In this document: positions 54,743 through 64,000 of the stretch, piece after piece
Layout of the letters: the number at the start of each line of letters is the position of its first letter
Position numbering within the stretch: position 1 is the first letter of the stretch
NCBI GenBank assembly: GCA_003117195.1
Contig: BDSI01000250.1
Location: forward strand, 1-64,000
Length of the DNA stretch: 64,000 bases
Direction: 5' to 3'
DNA from: Eudorina sp. 2006-703-Eu-15
Taxonomy: Eukaryota > Chlorophyta > Chlorophyceae > Chlamydomonadales > Volvocaceae
Notes under the pieces: generated by a model
Seen by the model: only the letters and a program-made list of their open reading frames with translations
Told to the model about the DNA's origin: nothing
Databases searched by the model: none
Translations under genes and position numbers: made by a program

Positions 54743-55796
54743 CTAATCCATATCCACGAATCCAAGCTCGTCCGTCTGTTCCTCCAAGAAGCCCTTGGCC
54801 GACAACGGACTGACGATGCCCCACTGGCCCCACCCCGGACCGGCCAGCAGCTCAGCCGCCTGGCCGCAATACGGCAGCTCGTCACCCAGCGGGACGCCGC
54901 GGGCCCCGATGATGCGGCCACGCAACACTCGACGAGCCGAAGACCCAAACGTGGGCGCGCTGCCCCCGCCGCCCATGCGGCTGCCGTAAGAAATAAGTTG
55001 CACAAACCATCCACCACCTCCCACCGAGTCGCTCATGTTGCTGTGCTGCAGGCCGCCGGTGGCCAGGAGCAGCTTGCCGTTCGGGCGGCTGTGCAGCTCC
55101 GAGCCAGACCTGAGGGAGGTCGGGTGCCGGGGCCGGGGCCGCGGATAAGACATGGGTGGGCTGCGCTACTGCAAGAGCAAAGGTCCCGGTTCCGAAGGGC
55201 AATGGAGGGATGGAGGGGGTCAAGTGGATTGGCGAGACATCGTTGGCCGCGCTGACCGCGAGATCTGAGTGCCAGAGCTCAGATCCGGTTTGAGTACCAG
55301 TGTTGAGATCCGGATTGAAGTCAACAGAGCTTAGTGTATAGGGGAGGGAAAGGCGAGTGTGGGCGACGATAGTTGGAAGGTGGGGGTGGCGGGGTAAGGT
55401 GGGGGAGGGCGACGGCCGCTGGGGATGTAGGGCGGCCTCTCCCGACAGCCAGGGCTTGGGCCCCTCTCCCCTTCCCCCGCCCCCGCCACAGCGCGCGCTC
55501 CCCACACAGAACCAGAACATGCTGGTACGGCATCCCCTGCAGGTAAATAAAACACACAGCCGAACGCGGCATGCACGGTCACATGCACAGTCACAGAGGC
55601 CTCGTCCCCCCAGCGTACGATGCCGTATATGTTGTACGTACCTGTACGGCTGCGTGGCGGTGACCACCACCGCGTTCAGCTCCGCGTCAAAGTCCAGGTC
55701 GCAGCCGTTGCCGGCGCGGCCCATGGCGGAGGCCAGCAGCAGCAGCGCGAAGCAGTTGGGCGGAGGGCAGGAAGCAGGAGGCGGCCGGAACCACAC
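54743..55796 (-). CDS. unrecognised protein, last two exons
   Basis: Exon 55642 to about 55796 (PNCFALLLLASAMGRAGNG, then DFDAELNAVVVTATQPYR) joins in phase to 54743-55109, which starts SGSELHSRPNGKLLLATGGL and ends with DELGFVDMD and TAG. The first exon probably continues an upstream gene, as there is no ATG near 55796. No family recognised. Hydrophobic FALLLLASA could be a membrane or signal segment, or a buried helix. Confidence 0.5.
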
Positions 55797-58144
55797 TGGA
55801 CGACCGGGCGAAGGACTGCTCCGTGAACCTTCACTGCTCCGTGAACGCGGCTACGGGGGGCAGGGGGGAGGGGCGGAGGTTAGGGGTTTGCATGTGTTCA
55901 GTAACGGTGACTGTATGTTTAGATAAGAGACCCACCAGACCCAAACCTAGCACCAATATCTATATATCTATACTTATCATCATCCTGCGAACTGGAAAAC
56001 ACGAAAACAGCAACAAGGCAGCCGCGCCACCACCGACAAAAGTTGCAGAGCAAAACAAGACCCAGCGGTACCCGAACCGAATTGATATTCATTGACACCG
56101 ACCTAAAGGGCACGGTGAGTGTGTGTGGGGGCGGAGGGTGAGGGTGTCCGCGCGGGGGCCGGTAGCATGCATTGACAAGTGGATAGGTGCATTGGGAGTT
56201 GGAACAACAGACCCATACGAGGGTAGTTCCATGCCCGCTGGGGAGTGAGATTCGATGAGGAGGATGCGGGGCGCGAACCTGGCGGGGCGGGGACTGAGGG
56301 GATCGTGTACGGTATCCCAATGGCTCCAACAGTGGCGCACTTACGCCGCCGGGACATCGTGGTTGCTGCCGCTAAAACGCGGGCCCCTAAAACGCGGGCC
56401 CCTAAAACGCGGGCCCCAGGCCCTGACCCGCCTCCCCGGATGAATAAGGGGAAAGACACGGAAGGCGCACGGACGAAGGGCCGAAGCCTCGTCGCACACC
56501 CACACCCACCCACCCACCCCCGCCCCACACACACCCTGGATTACCCTGGATGTCACGCACTCCTGCTCTGCTGCCTGCCTAAGCAACACACACACCCTGG
56601 ACTACTCCCTGGACCGCCTGCTCCACACGTGGGACGAACTGTGCCAAAGCGCAGCATGGAGCCAGCACTCTTTGCCCGTCCGTCCGGATCCTGCCTCCTT
56701 CTAGGCTAATTAATGTACGTCTGCGGTTGTGTATTCACCAGTGCTATGTCTACGTCTTCAGTGCTACGTCAAGGTCTACGTCTGCGTCGTCATCAGTGCT
56801 ACGTCCCCTGCAGTGTTGACGACTTCATCGCTGTCTGTTCCCGCCAGTGGCTGCGGCTCCGACACCATCGTCGTTGTTGTCTACAACTCGCACCGCCGCA
56901 CATGCATCGTGCACGCCCCGCGTACGGCGCGCGCCCCCTCTGGCCCGTCGTCCCCGGCGGCGGTAAATGACGCTCAACGCGTTACCCACGTGTCAAACTT
57001 ATGCTCCCACTCTAACACCGTCCGCCGGGCCTCATCTCCCCTGCCCATCATCCCCTGTTCCACTCCCCTCGGCCCACACGCCTGCCCAACTCCAGCCTGC
57101 CCCGCCCGTGCCTGCCTGGCACGCCTACCTTTCCCCTGCTTTAAATCGCCCCCCCCCCCCCAATCCACCCGTCGTCCCCAATGCCTGCCTCGCCCACCTA
57201 ACCCATATCCGTATCCCCGGCGCGCCACATGCACGTGCGCGCCTGGGCATCCGACGGAGTGGGGAGCACCCTGTGAGTCCGCACGTCGGTTACATGTGCG
57301 ACTTCCTATGCATCGCGGCCAGCGGCATGGTTCGTAGCAATACGCCCCCGATCCGTTACCTTGCCGTTGCTTGTACATCCTTCGCACTCCGATCACGTAT
57401 ATCAGCCCTGCTGTTTCCTTTCCCAAACATTACTTCATGTCTATTTGCTGACTTACTTACTGTAAGCCCGTCGCGAGCACGTGTGTCCCTGTCTTGCCAC
57501 CCATTACACATGTCACCTTGGCCGAACCCGCCAACTACTAACGCTGTGCTGCAACGCCTGGCTTCCCTCGTTCCTGCCTTCAGGTCAGTACGGCCCTGCG
57601 CCGGTAGTGCTGGGCACGATGCTTGCAGTGGGCATTGCGCGCACTGTGGTCACACCCAACCCCTACTTTGTTGCATTAGGATAGATTCCATAGGTTGGTT
57701 CAACTAGTCATTGGTAGACGACGCGTCAGTCAACTGTCGCTAACGGATGCTACATCCGGCGGCTCAGTCTACGCATACATCGCCAATGATGCCATCACCG
57801 GTCACTTCCATCACGGTTATTCGGTAATTCTGGCAGGTTTCGGGTGTCCTCAATTTCCGTATTACGCTGGACGTCGCTTCTCGCGGCTCAGTTTTATTTC
57901 ACACACACACACACACGTTTCTTTCTTTAACATACACGTGTCCGATCGCCCGCCTCCAGCCCCACCTCCCACCTCCAGCCCCACCCCCCGCTGCCCACCA
58001 TTCGGCAGTTCCCACCCCCACCCCCATTCACACCCCCACCCTCACTCCCATTCCCAACCCCACTCCCACCCCCGACCACCCAATCCTCACCCCCACCCCA
58101 TACCCACCCCCACCTGGGTCGAAGCGCCCCGGGTCCGCCCTCAG
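55797..58144. other. long region without a supported gene
   Basis: Frames on both strands are short and inconsistent. Contains three tandem copies of CCTAAAACGCGGGCC (56383-56415), a C run near 57155, an AC run (57899-57916) and C-rich CCCCCAC tracts (58010-58110). Nothing else recognised. Confidence 0.4.
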
Positions 58145-58276
58145 TCACGGCTCCAGGGCGGCCCACTGCGCCGCCAGCGCTTGCCGCCTCGCCCTGACCT
58201 CCGCCAGCACGGGGGACCCCGCCAGCAGCTCCTCCACCTCCGAGTCATGCCATAGCAGGGGGCTCAGAGTGGCCTC
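58145..58276 (-). CDS. possible exon of a SET-domain (Rubisco LSMT-like) protein
   Basis: After acceptor CCCCGCAG the exon reads EATLSPLLWHDSEVEELL, then AGSPVLAEVRARRQALAAQW and ALEP, followed by either a TGA stop or a splice donor (GTGACT). This helix resembles the segment after the substrate loop in algal SET-domain methyltransferases. Neighbouring exons were not found. A weak assignment by pattern recall. Confidence 0.3.
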   Translation of the reverse strand, partial: EATLSPLLWHDSEVEELLAGSPVLAEVRARRQALAAQWAALEP

Positions 58277-59097
58277 CTGCGGGGCCGGACAGCCGGGTAG
58301 CCGGAAGGCGGATAGGTGAGGGGTGGGCGGAACAGAGAGGAAACGGTGGGTGATAACAGAACTGCACTGACGCCGCTCGCGCATAGATCCGATGGAGCCC
58401 GGGAAAGGACCCATGGACCCATTGTTATTCTTGATGACCAGGGGGATCTGCGGTCCGAGCGCAGAACGCACCTCGCGTGCTGCGACTAGGTCAACGCGCT
58501 CGCCTACGTCTCCAGGCATGCGCTGTACACCCACGCAGCCAGCCTTGTTGTCTTTTAGATGCCTGATGAGGCTGCAATTGTGGAGCTAGCCAGAATGTGC
58601 ATGTTGTGTGTACTTGGTTCTGTGGTTTCGATCCCGTGATGAATTAGGTTGTAACGCGAAACTGTGGTGCTGGAATGCAAAACGGCCCTGGGAACAGAAC
58701 TCTCCTGGTTCCGGGACAACGCCGTTCCAGGAACGACCACTGTTGGGGGTGGGCATGTCGGGATACGCGTAAGTCTCATGTTTCGCGGACTGTCCAATTC
58801 AAGCATTGGCTCCCCAAAATGGACACTGCAAATGAAATTGCCATAAGACTAGTTTACAGAATTGCGCTCCTCACGGTCCGCCGTATGAGTCCAGGGTAGG
58901 CTCGCGCGGACCGCGGACATGCGTACTTCTCGTCGTCAAACAGTCTAACATCCAAAAGTTACATTTTATTTCGCACGCCCCAAGATGTTGCGTCAAGGCT
59001 CCAAAGCTTGAAAGCCCGGAGGCCCCGACGTCTTGAGCCCTTGCTTTCCGCTGTTCGGGTGGCGTAGATCCATCTTTCCTCAACGCACTCCACCCAG
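58277..59097. other. spacer before copy C
   Basis: No gene recognised; probable promoter region of the gene starting at 59098. Confidence 0.35.
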
Positions 59098-62000
59098 ATG
59101 GACCAGGCGCAGCAGCGTGAGCAGCAGCTGGAGCAGCAGCGGCAGAGCCTGCGTCAAGCCCTTTTAGCCCGTGCTGCTGTCCCGGAACTCCATGCTGCTG
59201 TCCGGGAGCTTCAAGATGCTTATCTGGACATGTTGTGGGACAATGGCTACTGCAACGAGACCTCCCTGCGGTTTGCCAGCCGCGAGGGCCTCCGAGAGGC
59301 TGGGCTGTCGTCTAGCGCTATTGACATCATCCGAGCGCTGCAAGGTGCGCAAATTTCGCTTAGACTTTGAATCACGCCAGGGTTGGGGGCTTTTAATCAC
59401 GAGGTGATGATCGGAGACTTGACCTAGGCTAAAACAGCAGCTCAAACGTCCTGAGGCGGTTCAGTACGTACGCAACTGAGCTACCGCAAAGAGTGCCGCT
59501 GCGCAGACCATCGCTGGGAACTACCTCTGCCGCTGTGGGCACAGCTGCGCGGGTCGCAATGGCGACTAGTTCCGATGTCTTTCCTCTACGCGAATTAGGG
59601 TAGTTGTGTGCCCGCGATCTCGTGGCTGCAGCTCACTTGATTCCGTTGTGCTTTCTTCCCCCTTCAGGCTCGCTGCCTGCGAGTGCTGGTGAGCATTTCC
59701 ACAAGGGGATCAACATGCGGTTTGTTGGGGACCGGCAGCAGAGTGGGGCCAGCTGGGGGGCTGCGGGGCGCGGTTCCACGTAGGGCTCGAAACGTTGGGC
59801 TCAAAACATGTATGTGTGCCGCCTGCTACGAACATACTGCGAATCCTTCTAATGGCTGCTACGAACATACTGCGAATCCTTTACCCCTGCTGTGGGAAAC
59901 AGTAGCGATTGTCCAGGTTCCTCTGCAAATTACGCACGAAGTTTACTTGCAAACGTTCGAGCGTTACGTTAGGGCCTGCTGCTCCTGCTCACCCCTTGAC
60001 GAAGGAAATGACTGCAATGATTAGTCTGCAAATAGCCCGCTAACGTTCGGGGATGACGGCCGACGGTGACTGACCGATCCAGCGACACTGTGTACCTCCG
60101 GTCACGGCCCCACTGCTGTCGATGAAGACGCGGCGGCTGGTCCGGGTTTGGGTGTTGGGAGTAAGAAAGGTAAAGGCAGGGAAACAGTAGCGATTGTCCA
60201 GGTTCCTCTGCAAACCATGTACCTTACGCACGAAGTTTTCTTGCAAACGTTCGAGCGTTACGTTAGGGCCTTTGCTAAACTTCACTCAGGCCAGTTGCGT
60301 GTACAGAGGCTCTTTCACCGCAATCACCGCACCCCACCCCGCGCACCAGACCGCATCGAGTAGGGGATAATGGCTTAGGGCGGTGGGGTGCCACGTACGC
60401 GGAAGAGCTGTCGTTTCGCGTCTGTTCATGTCGGGCCTTACTGTTCGGAGCACAGAAATGCAGGGACGGGGCGACAAGTTGGCCCCCGTGCGTGCGACTG
60501 TCCGACAGGCCGATTTGGGTCCTCCCCGTGTCGGGGCTGTTGGTTGCACGCGGCACTCACAAGCTGCAGTCTCAGGAGGGACCCTCCTCATCCCAGCCAG
60601 TGGACACAAGAACGGGTCCATTTATTGTTCCATGTTCTTGTGTCCGCGGGGATCATCACAGTCCCTTGACGTGCTCCCCACTTTGTAACGGCCAAAGTAA
60701 TGAGCAAAGCCGTATTGCTATTTGTTGTTACACTTTATCTCTGCTTGCAAGGCGTGGACAACTCCATGGAGTATGCCAAACAGCTCCTTCAGCCTGCACT
60801 GGACTCACCTCCACATCTGGATGACCTGCAACGCTTCCTCCAGGCGCCACCCGCCGCTCAGATCCCCATCCTTGCGGATTCTGTTATTGGGATGAGCCTA
60901 CCGCTAACCCATAAGCCGCATTTTATGGCTGCCTCGGGCGCGCTTGCCTTTGCCGTCAGCAATAGCTTGATGGCGCCACTCGATGCGGGTGATTCGGAGA
61001 TGGCCACAGTTCTTACGGAGCACCAGGTGGTGGTGAAGCTGCTGCTGGCGCTGGACAGGGCACTGCCTGCGGACCTGCGCATCGGGTACGAAAGAAAGCA
61101 GGCGCTGTGTGTTACAGGCGCTGTAACTTAATGGCTGTGCACGAGCCTGCAATTAGGGTTGTAGAGTGCATCGGGCGTTGATGTATGTCGCTAGTGTCAG
61201 GGTATAGGTATAGATGATCAGTCCCTGTCTCCCTGGTTGGTAGGCTGACGGTGGAGCGTGACAAAGCGAACAGCACCTCTCTTATGACCGTCAAGTCGCA
61301 GGGCGGCTCATCGCTGCGGCCTGATGGAGTCTTGCGGGGCAACAGGGGTCAGCGGCTGCTGGCGAAATGGGAGGACAAGGCAGCCAGCCTGGACGATGCC
61401 GTCAAGGATCTGCACAAGAAGACTGCGGCCTGGTCGCCGCTGTACTACGGCGAGTAAGTGACATAGCTCCTGTCCCATGTGGCTGTAAGTTAAGGTCCCT
61501 GAAGACCATATCTGGTTCCAACCGTCTTCTAACCGTTACAAGATGGACCCTTGCTCCCAACCGGGCGTTCCAACGGGCACAGATAGCTCGTAGGCGCCTC
61601 ACCTCATCAACCCTCACCACCGGGGGGTGTCATGCAGCCATACCGGCCAACACATCAGGTTACTCGTGCGCCGCGGATGCGCGGTCTGCGGTTCAGTCCG
61701 CAGATCTCTGGACAGCATGCCAGTGTCTTTTCCATTGGACGACCCCGCCCCCGTTTCCAATCAGGAATGCTCCCTTTCGTGACTGCTCCTCTGCGCCCGC
61801 CCTGCAACTGCCCCAGCATCGCGTATCTGCCGTGCTTTGCAGCTGCCGGCAGCTATCTGCGGTTCTATGCCATCTCGCGTGCTGGCGGTATGGCTACTGC
61901 ACCACGCTCCATCAGTCCTGAGTACCTCCTGACCAACGCGGCGGACCGCGCAGCAGCGGTGATGGCCACCATCAAATTCTATCAGCTTCTCTGCGCTCAG

Positions 62001-63277
62001 CAGGCGCGCTATCCGGTGGACGTGCTGCCCGCTGGCGCTGTGTTGCGGGGAGGAGGCCCTGGCTTCACGCGCGAGCTGTGAGCAAGGAAGGGCTGTGCCG
62101 GGTTTGCACGCTGCATGTGTGTATTTGGGGGGAATGGCTGTGGATAGGTGGATGCATTGGTGGGTGCGTGTGTTGGGGGGAGGGTAGCACATGCCTTGGC
62201 TATACGGTACGGACACCAGTCCGGCATTAGCCCAGCGTCTATCCTGCATATGCGCCTGCGGACTACCCTGACTGCAAGCCGGCTGACTGCGAGCCGGCTA
62301 AACGCACGTGCGTGATAAGCGAGCGAGCACACCTCCCACCCGTCCCACCCGTCCACGCGCCCCACAGGCTGTTCCGCACCGACAAGCTGGTGGTTCGGAA
62401 GCGCGTGTCGCCCTGGTCTGCATATGCGTCCTGGTGCGGCGTGGACTTCGAACAGCTGGAAAAGCTGTATCGCGCCACCGCGCAGCGCCAAGGGCTGGTG
62501 CACGCCGTGAAGGACGTCCCTACCTGCCAGGGCAGTGTTTACTCTGTGGACCTCATTCCGGTGGGGCTGCCAAGTAGCAACGCGCATCTGGCCAGGGAGG
62601 ATGACGCGCGGCGGCTGCTGCACGGTCTGCTGCACGGCCTAGCGGCGATCCACGAGGTGTGCGGGTGAAGTGGGCGGGCGGCTGGCGTTTGATGCGAATA
62701 GTCACGGAAGCGCATACCTTGCATTCCAGTTCCTTCAGCAGCGGCAAAAAGACTACGAGGCAAAGATGGCTAGATTGCTTGCATGCGTGTGTTGAACAAC
62801 GCACGTAACTTTTGCAACACAGTTTGGGCGCTAACTTGATGTCGACTTACCTGCTGCACTCATACCGTTGCACCCGTCCAGGCGGGCTTCGTGCACCGCG
62901 ACCTCCGCTGGGACAACTTCGCGTGCTCCCCTGGCGCCGCTGACCGCCGCCGCTGGTTCCTGCTTGACTTGGAGACATGCGCCCCTGAGAACCAGCGGCC
63001 GCCGCCAGACTTCGAGCCGGACGGCTGGCAGCCCGACACCACCCTGGTTGAGGGCCGCTACACATGCGCGTCGGACCTGTACCAGCTGTGGTTGGCCGTG
63101 CAGCGGCGCTGCGAGCCCGTCGTGGTCTCGGCGGAGGGGAGGGCGTTCCTGAAGGCCCTCAGCTCTCCGCCGGCATTCCAGGAGAGCAGTGCTAAACAGC
63201 TGCTGGCGCATGAGTGGTTGCGATGCGAGGGTGAGGGCATCTGCAGGGCCGCAGGCGCACGGCCGAACGAGCGCTAG
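59098..63277 (+). CDS. copy C: nuclease-like plus kinase-like protein, SAM-like N-terminal exon
   Basis: Core exons 60700-61085, 61244-61453, 61817-62077, 62368-62656 and 62882-63277 (513 residues from 60700), nearly identical to copy A. PD-(D/E)xK-like RPDG ... KWEDKA, then LYYGD-IAYLPC, kinase-like HRDLRWDNF and LLDLET; full C-terminus ending RPNER. Upstream, 59098-59344 encodes MDQAQQREQQLEQQRQSLRQ, a coiled coil, then YLDMLWDNGYCNETSLRF, REGLREAGLSSSAIDII, which looks like a SAM-type helical domain and is absent from A and B. Further possible exons: 59668 (GSLPASAGEHFHKGINM) and two copies of VAIVQVPLQ ... LQTFERYVRA (59894-59977, 60180-60270). Whether these join the core or the core starts at its own signal-peptide-like Met is unresolved. 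Confidence 0.6.
60601..60645. repeat. 12-bp-arm hairpin upstream of copy C core
   Basis: Same GGACACAAGAAC / GTTCTTGTGTCC pair as in copy B. Confidence 0.85.
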
Positions 63278-63588
63278 TGGGCTGTCGCTGGCGCAGTCGA
63301 TTACCCGCAGCAGACAGTTCGGGTAGCTCGGGAGAGGGGCAGGGTGGAGACGGTGCATTTGCACGGCGGTGGCAGCGCCAGCGCCGAAGGTGGTGGCATG
63401 ATGGAGGCAGAGGCGGCAGAACTGAACAGGCAGGAGGCGACGTGCTGTAGGTGGAGGTACAGCTTGTGGTGTCCGTGTGTACGTCGTTGTGCATTAAACA
63501 GTAATGAACGAGACGTTGTGGCGGTTGTTTGGAGGTTTGCCGCGTAAGCCTAGTTGATGCAGCTTGGCAGCGGCGGCGGCCGCCGCCG
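63278..63588. other. copy C 3' region
   Basis: Downstream of the kinase-like stop codon and conserved in copies A and B, consistent with a 3' untranslated region and spacer; no poly(A) signal clearly identified. Confidence 0.4.
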
Positions 63589-64000
63589 ATGCTGAAGCGG
63601 CGGCTTCCTGGACGCCAACACGTTCCGACCTGGGTGAGTCTGCTTCGGGAGGTGGCGGAGGCGGACGACCGCGAGAAGGATGCGCTGGCGGAGGACATGA
63701 GGCACTGGTACGGCGTCCACTGCCGCAGCCTCTCCACGGCCGACTTCGGAGTGCCCAAGGTGGCGGACCGACGGAAGCCGCCGCCGGTGGCGGCCCCGGC
63801 GACGCCGGCCCCGGCCGCTGCCGCCACCGACGTCGACTCACTGTTTTTCCGCGGCCAGGGGGCAGCGGCCCCGGACCCAGGAGGCGGCGGCGGCGGCGGA
63901 CGCGGTGGGCGTGGGGCTGCCGGAGGTGGTGGAACCAATGGTTCTGGAGCGGGCCAACTTACTGCTCAAGAAGGCATTGGTGGGTCGATTTGGGGCTGGC
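63589..64000 (+). CDS. copy C of the conserved downstream reading frame (partial)
   Basis: From ATG at 63589 the frame reads MLKRRLPGRQHVPTWVSLLR, EVAEADDREKDALAEDMRHW, YGVHCRSLSTADFGVPKVAD and then Ala/Pro- and Gly-rich sequence to the window edge. Matches copy B in frame. A donor-like GTGAGT inside (63635) leaves the start uncertain. Always directly downstream of the nuclease-kinase gene, so the two may be mobilised or duplicated together. Confidence 0.4.
   Translation, partial: MLKRRLPGRQHVPTWVSLLREVAEADDREKDALAEDMRHWYGVHCRSLSTADFGVPKVADRRKPPPVAAPATPAPAAAATDVDSLFFRGQGAAAPDPGGGGGGGRGGRGAAGGGGTNGSGAGQLTAQEGIGGSIWGW

Noticed and set aside
56245..57710. Several 100-250-residue frames as genes
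   Set aside because: They are Pro/His/Arg-rich with no consistent exon chain, motifs or conservation evidence.

Overview
The window looks like nuclear DNA of a chlamydomonadalean (volvocine-type) green alga. It is GC-rich, genes are split by many short GT-AG introns full of TG-, C- or G-rich simple sequence, one gene encodes a nucleus-encoded plastid Fe-S assembly protein (SufD), another looks like the ciliary central-apparatus protein CFAP54/FAP54, and Copia, LINE and inverted-repeat elements occupy much of the middle. No rRNA, tRNA, CRISPR array or bacterial-type operon was recognised. The lineage is an inference from composition and gene content.

Layout. 1-3.05 kb: G-rich repeat, then the 3' part of an unrecognised two-membrane-segment protein. 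3.86-9.63 kb: SufD, eight exons whose splice phases all agree. 10.5-17.2 kb: LINE remnant and a roughly 6.2-kb element with 270-bp inverted ends, partly PHD-finger coding, whose right end carries a nested 771-bp insertion with a 4-bp target duplication. 17.4-22.8 kb (copy A), 32.2-36.6 kb (copy B) and 59.1-64.0 kb (copy C): three copies of a gene combining a PD-(D/E)xK nuclease-like segment with a kinase-like domain, resembling Crinkler-type (CR) effectors; A and B are on the minus strand, C is inverted relative to them. Between A and B lie a 634-bp fold-back element, an inverted duplicate of two SufD exons, a pair of adjacent hairpins, short TIR elements and LINE remnants. 36.9-44.9 kb: two Copia retrotransposons in tandem sharing a middle LTR (three 172-bp LTRs, AACTG target duplication), both lacking the reverse-transcriptase catalytic core. 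45.3-50.0 kb: CFAP54-like exons. 50.55-54.3 kb: minus-strand NAD(P)-dependent reductase of the dihydroflavonol/cinnamoyl-CoA reductase group. 54.7-55.8 kb: minus-strand unknown gene. 55.8-59.1 kb: mostly featureless, with one possible SET-protein exon.

The ordinary genes (SufD, CFAP54-like, reductase, a stranded HAD exon) are unrelated housekeeping or ciliary functions and form no pathway together. The coherent theme is mobile or multiplying DNA: nested transposons, fold-backs, segmental duplications and the expanding nuclease-kinase family. Several genes appear cut by this: the CFAP54-like gene and the reductase both lose their 3' ends in the same 530-bp interval, and the HAD gene is reduced to one exon. 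Single-base length differences in G or C runs break frames in Copia and in the CFAP54-like gene and may be consensus errors, so frame breaks at homopolymers should be read with caution.
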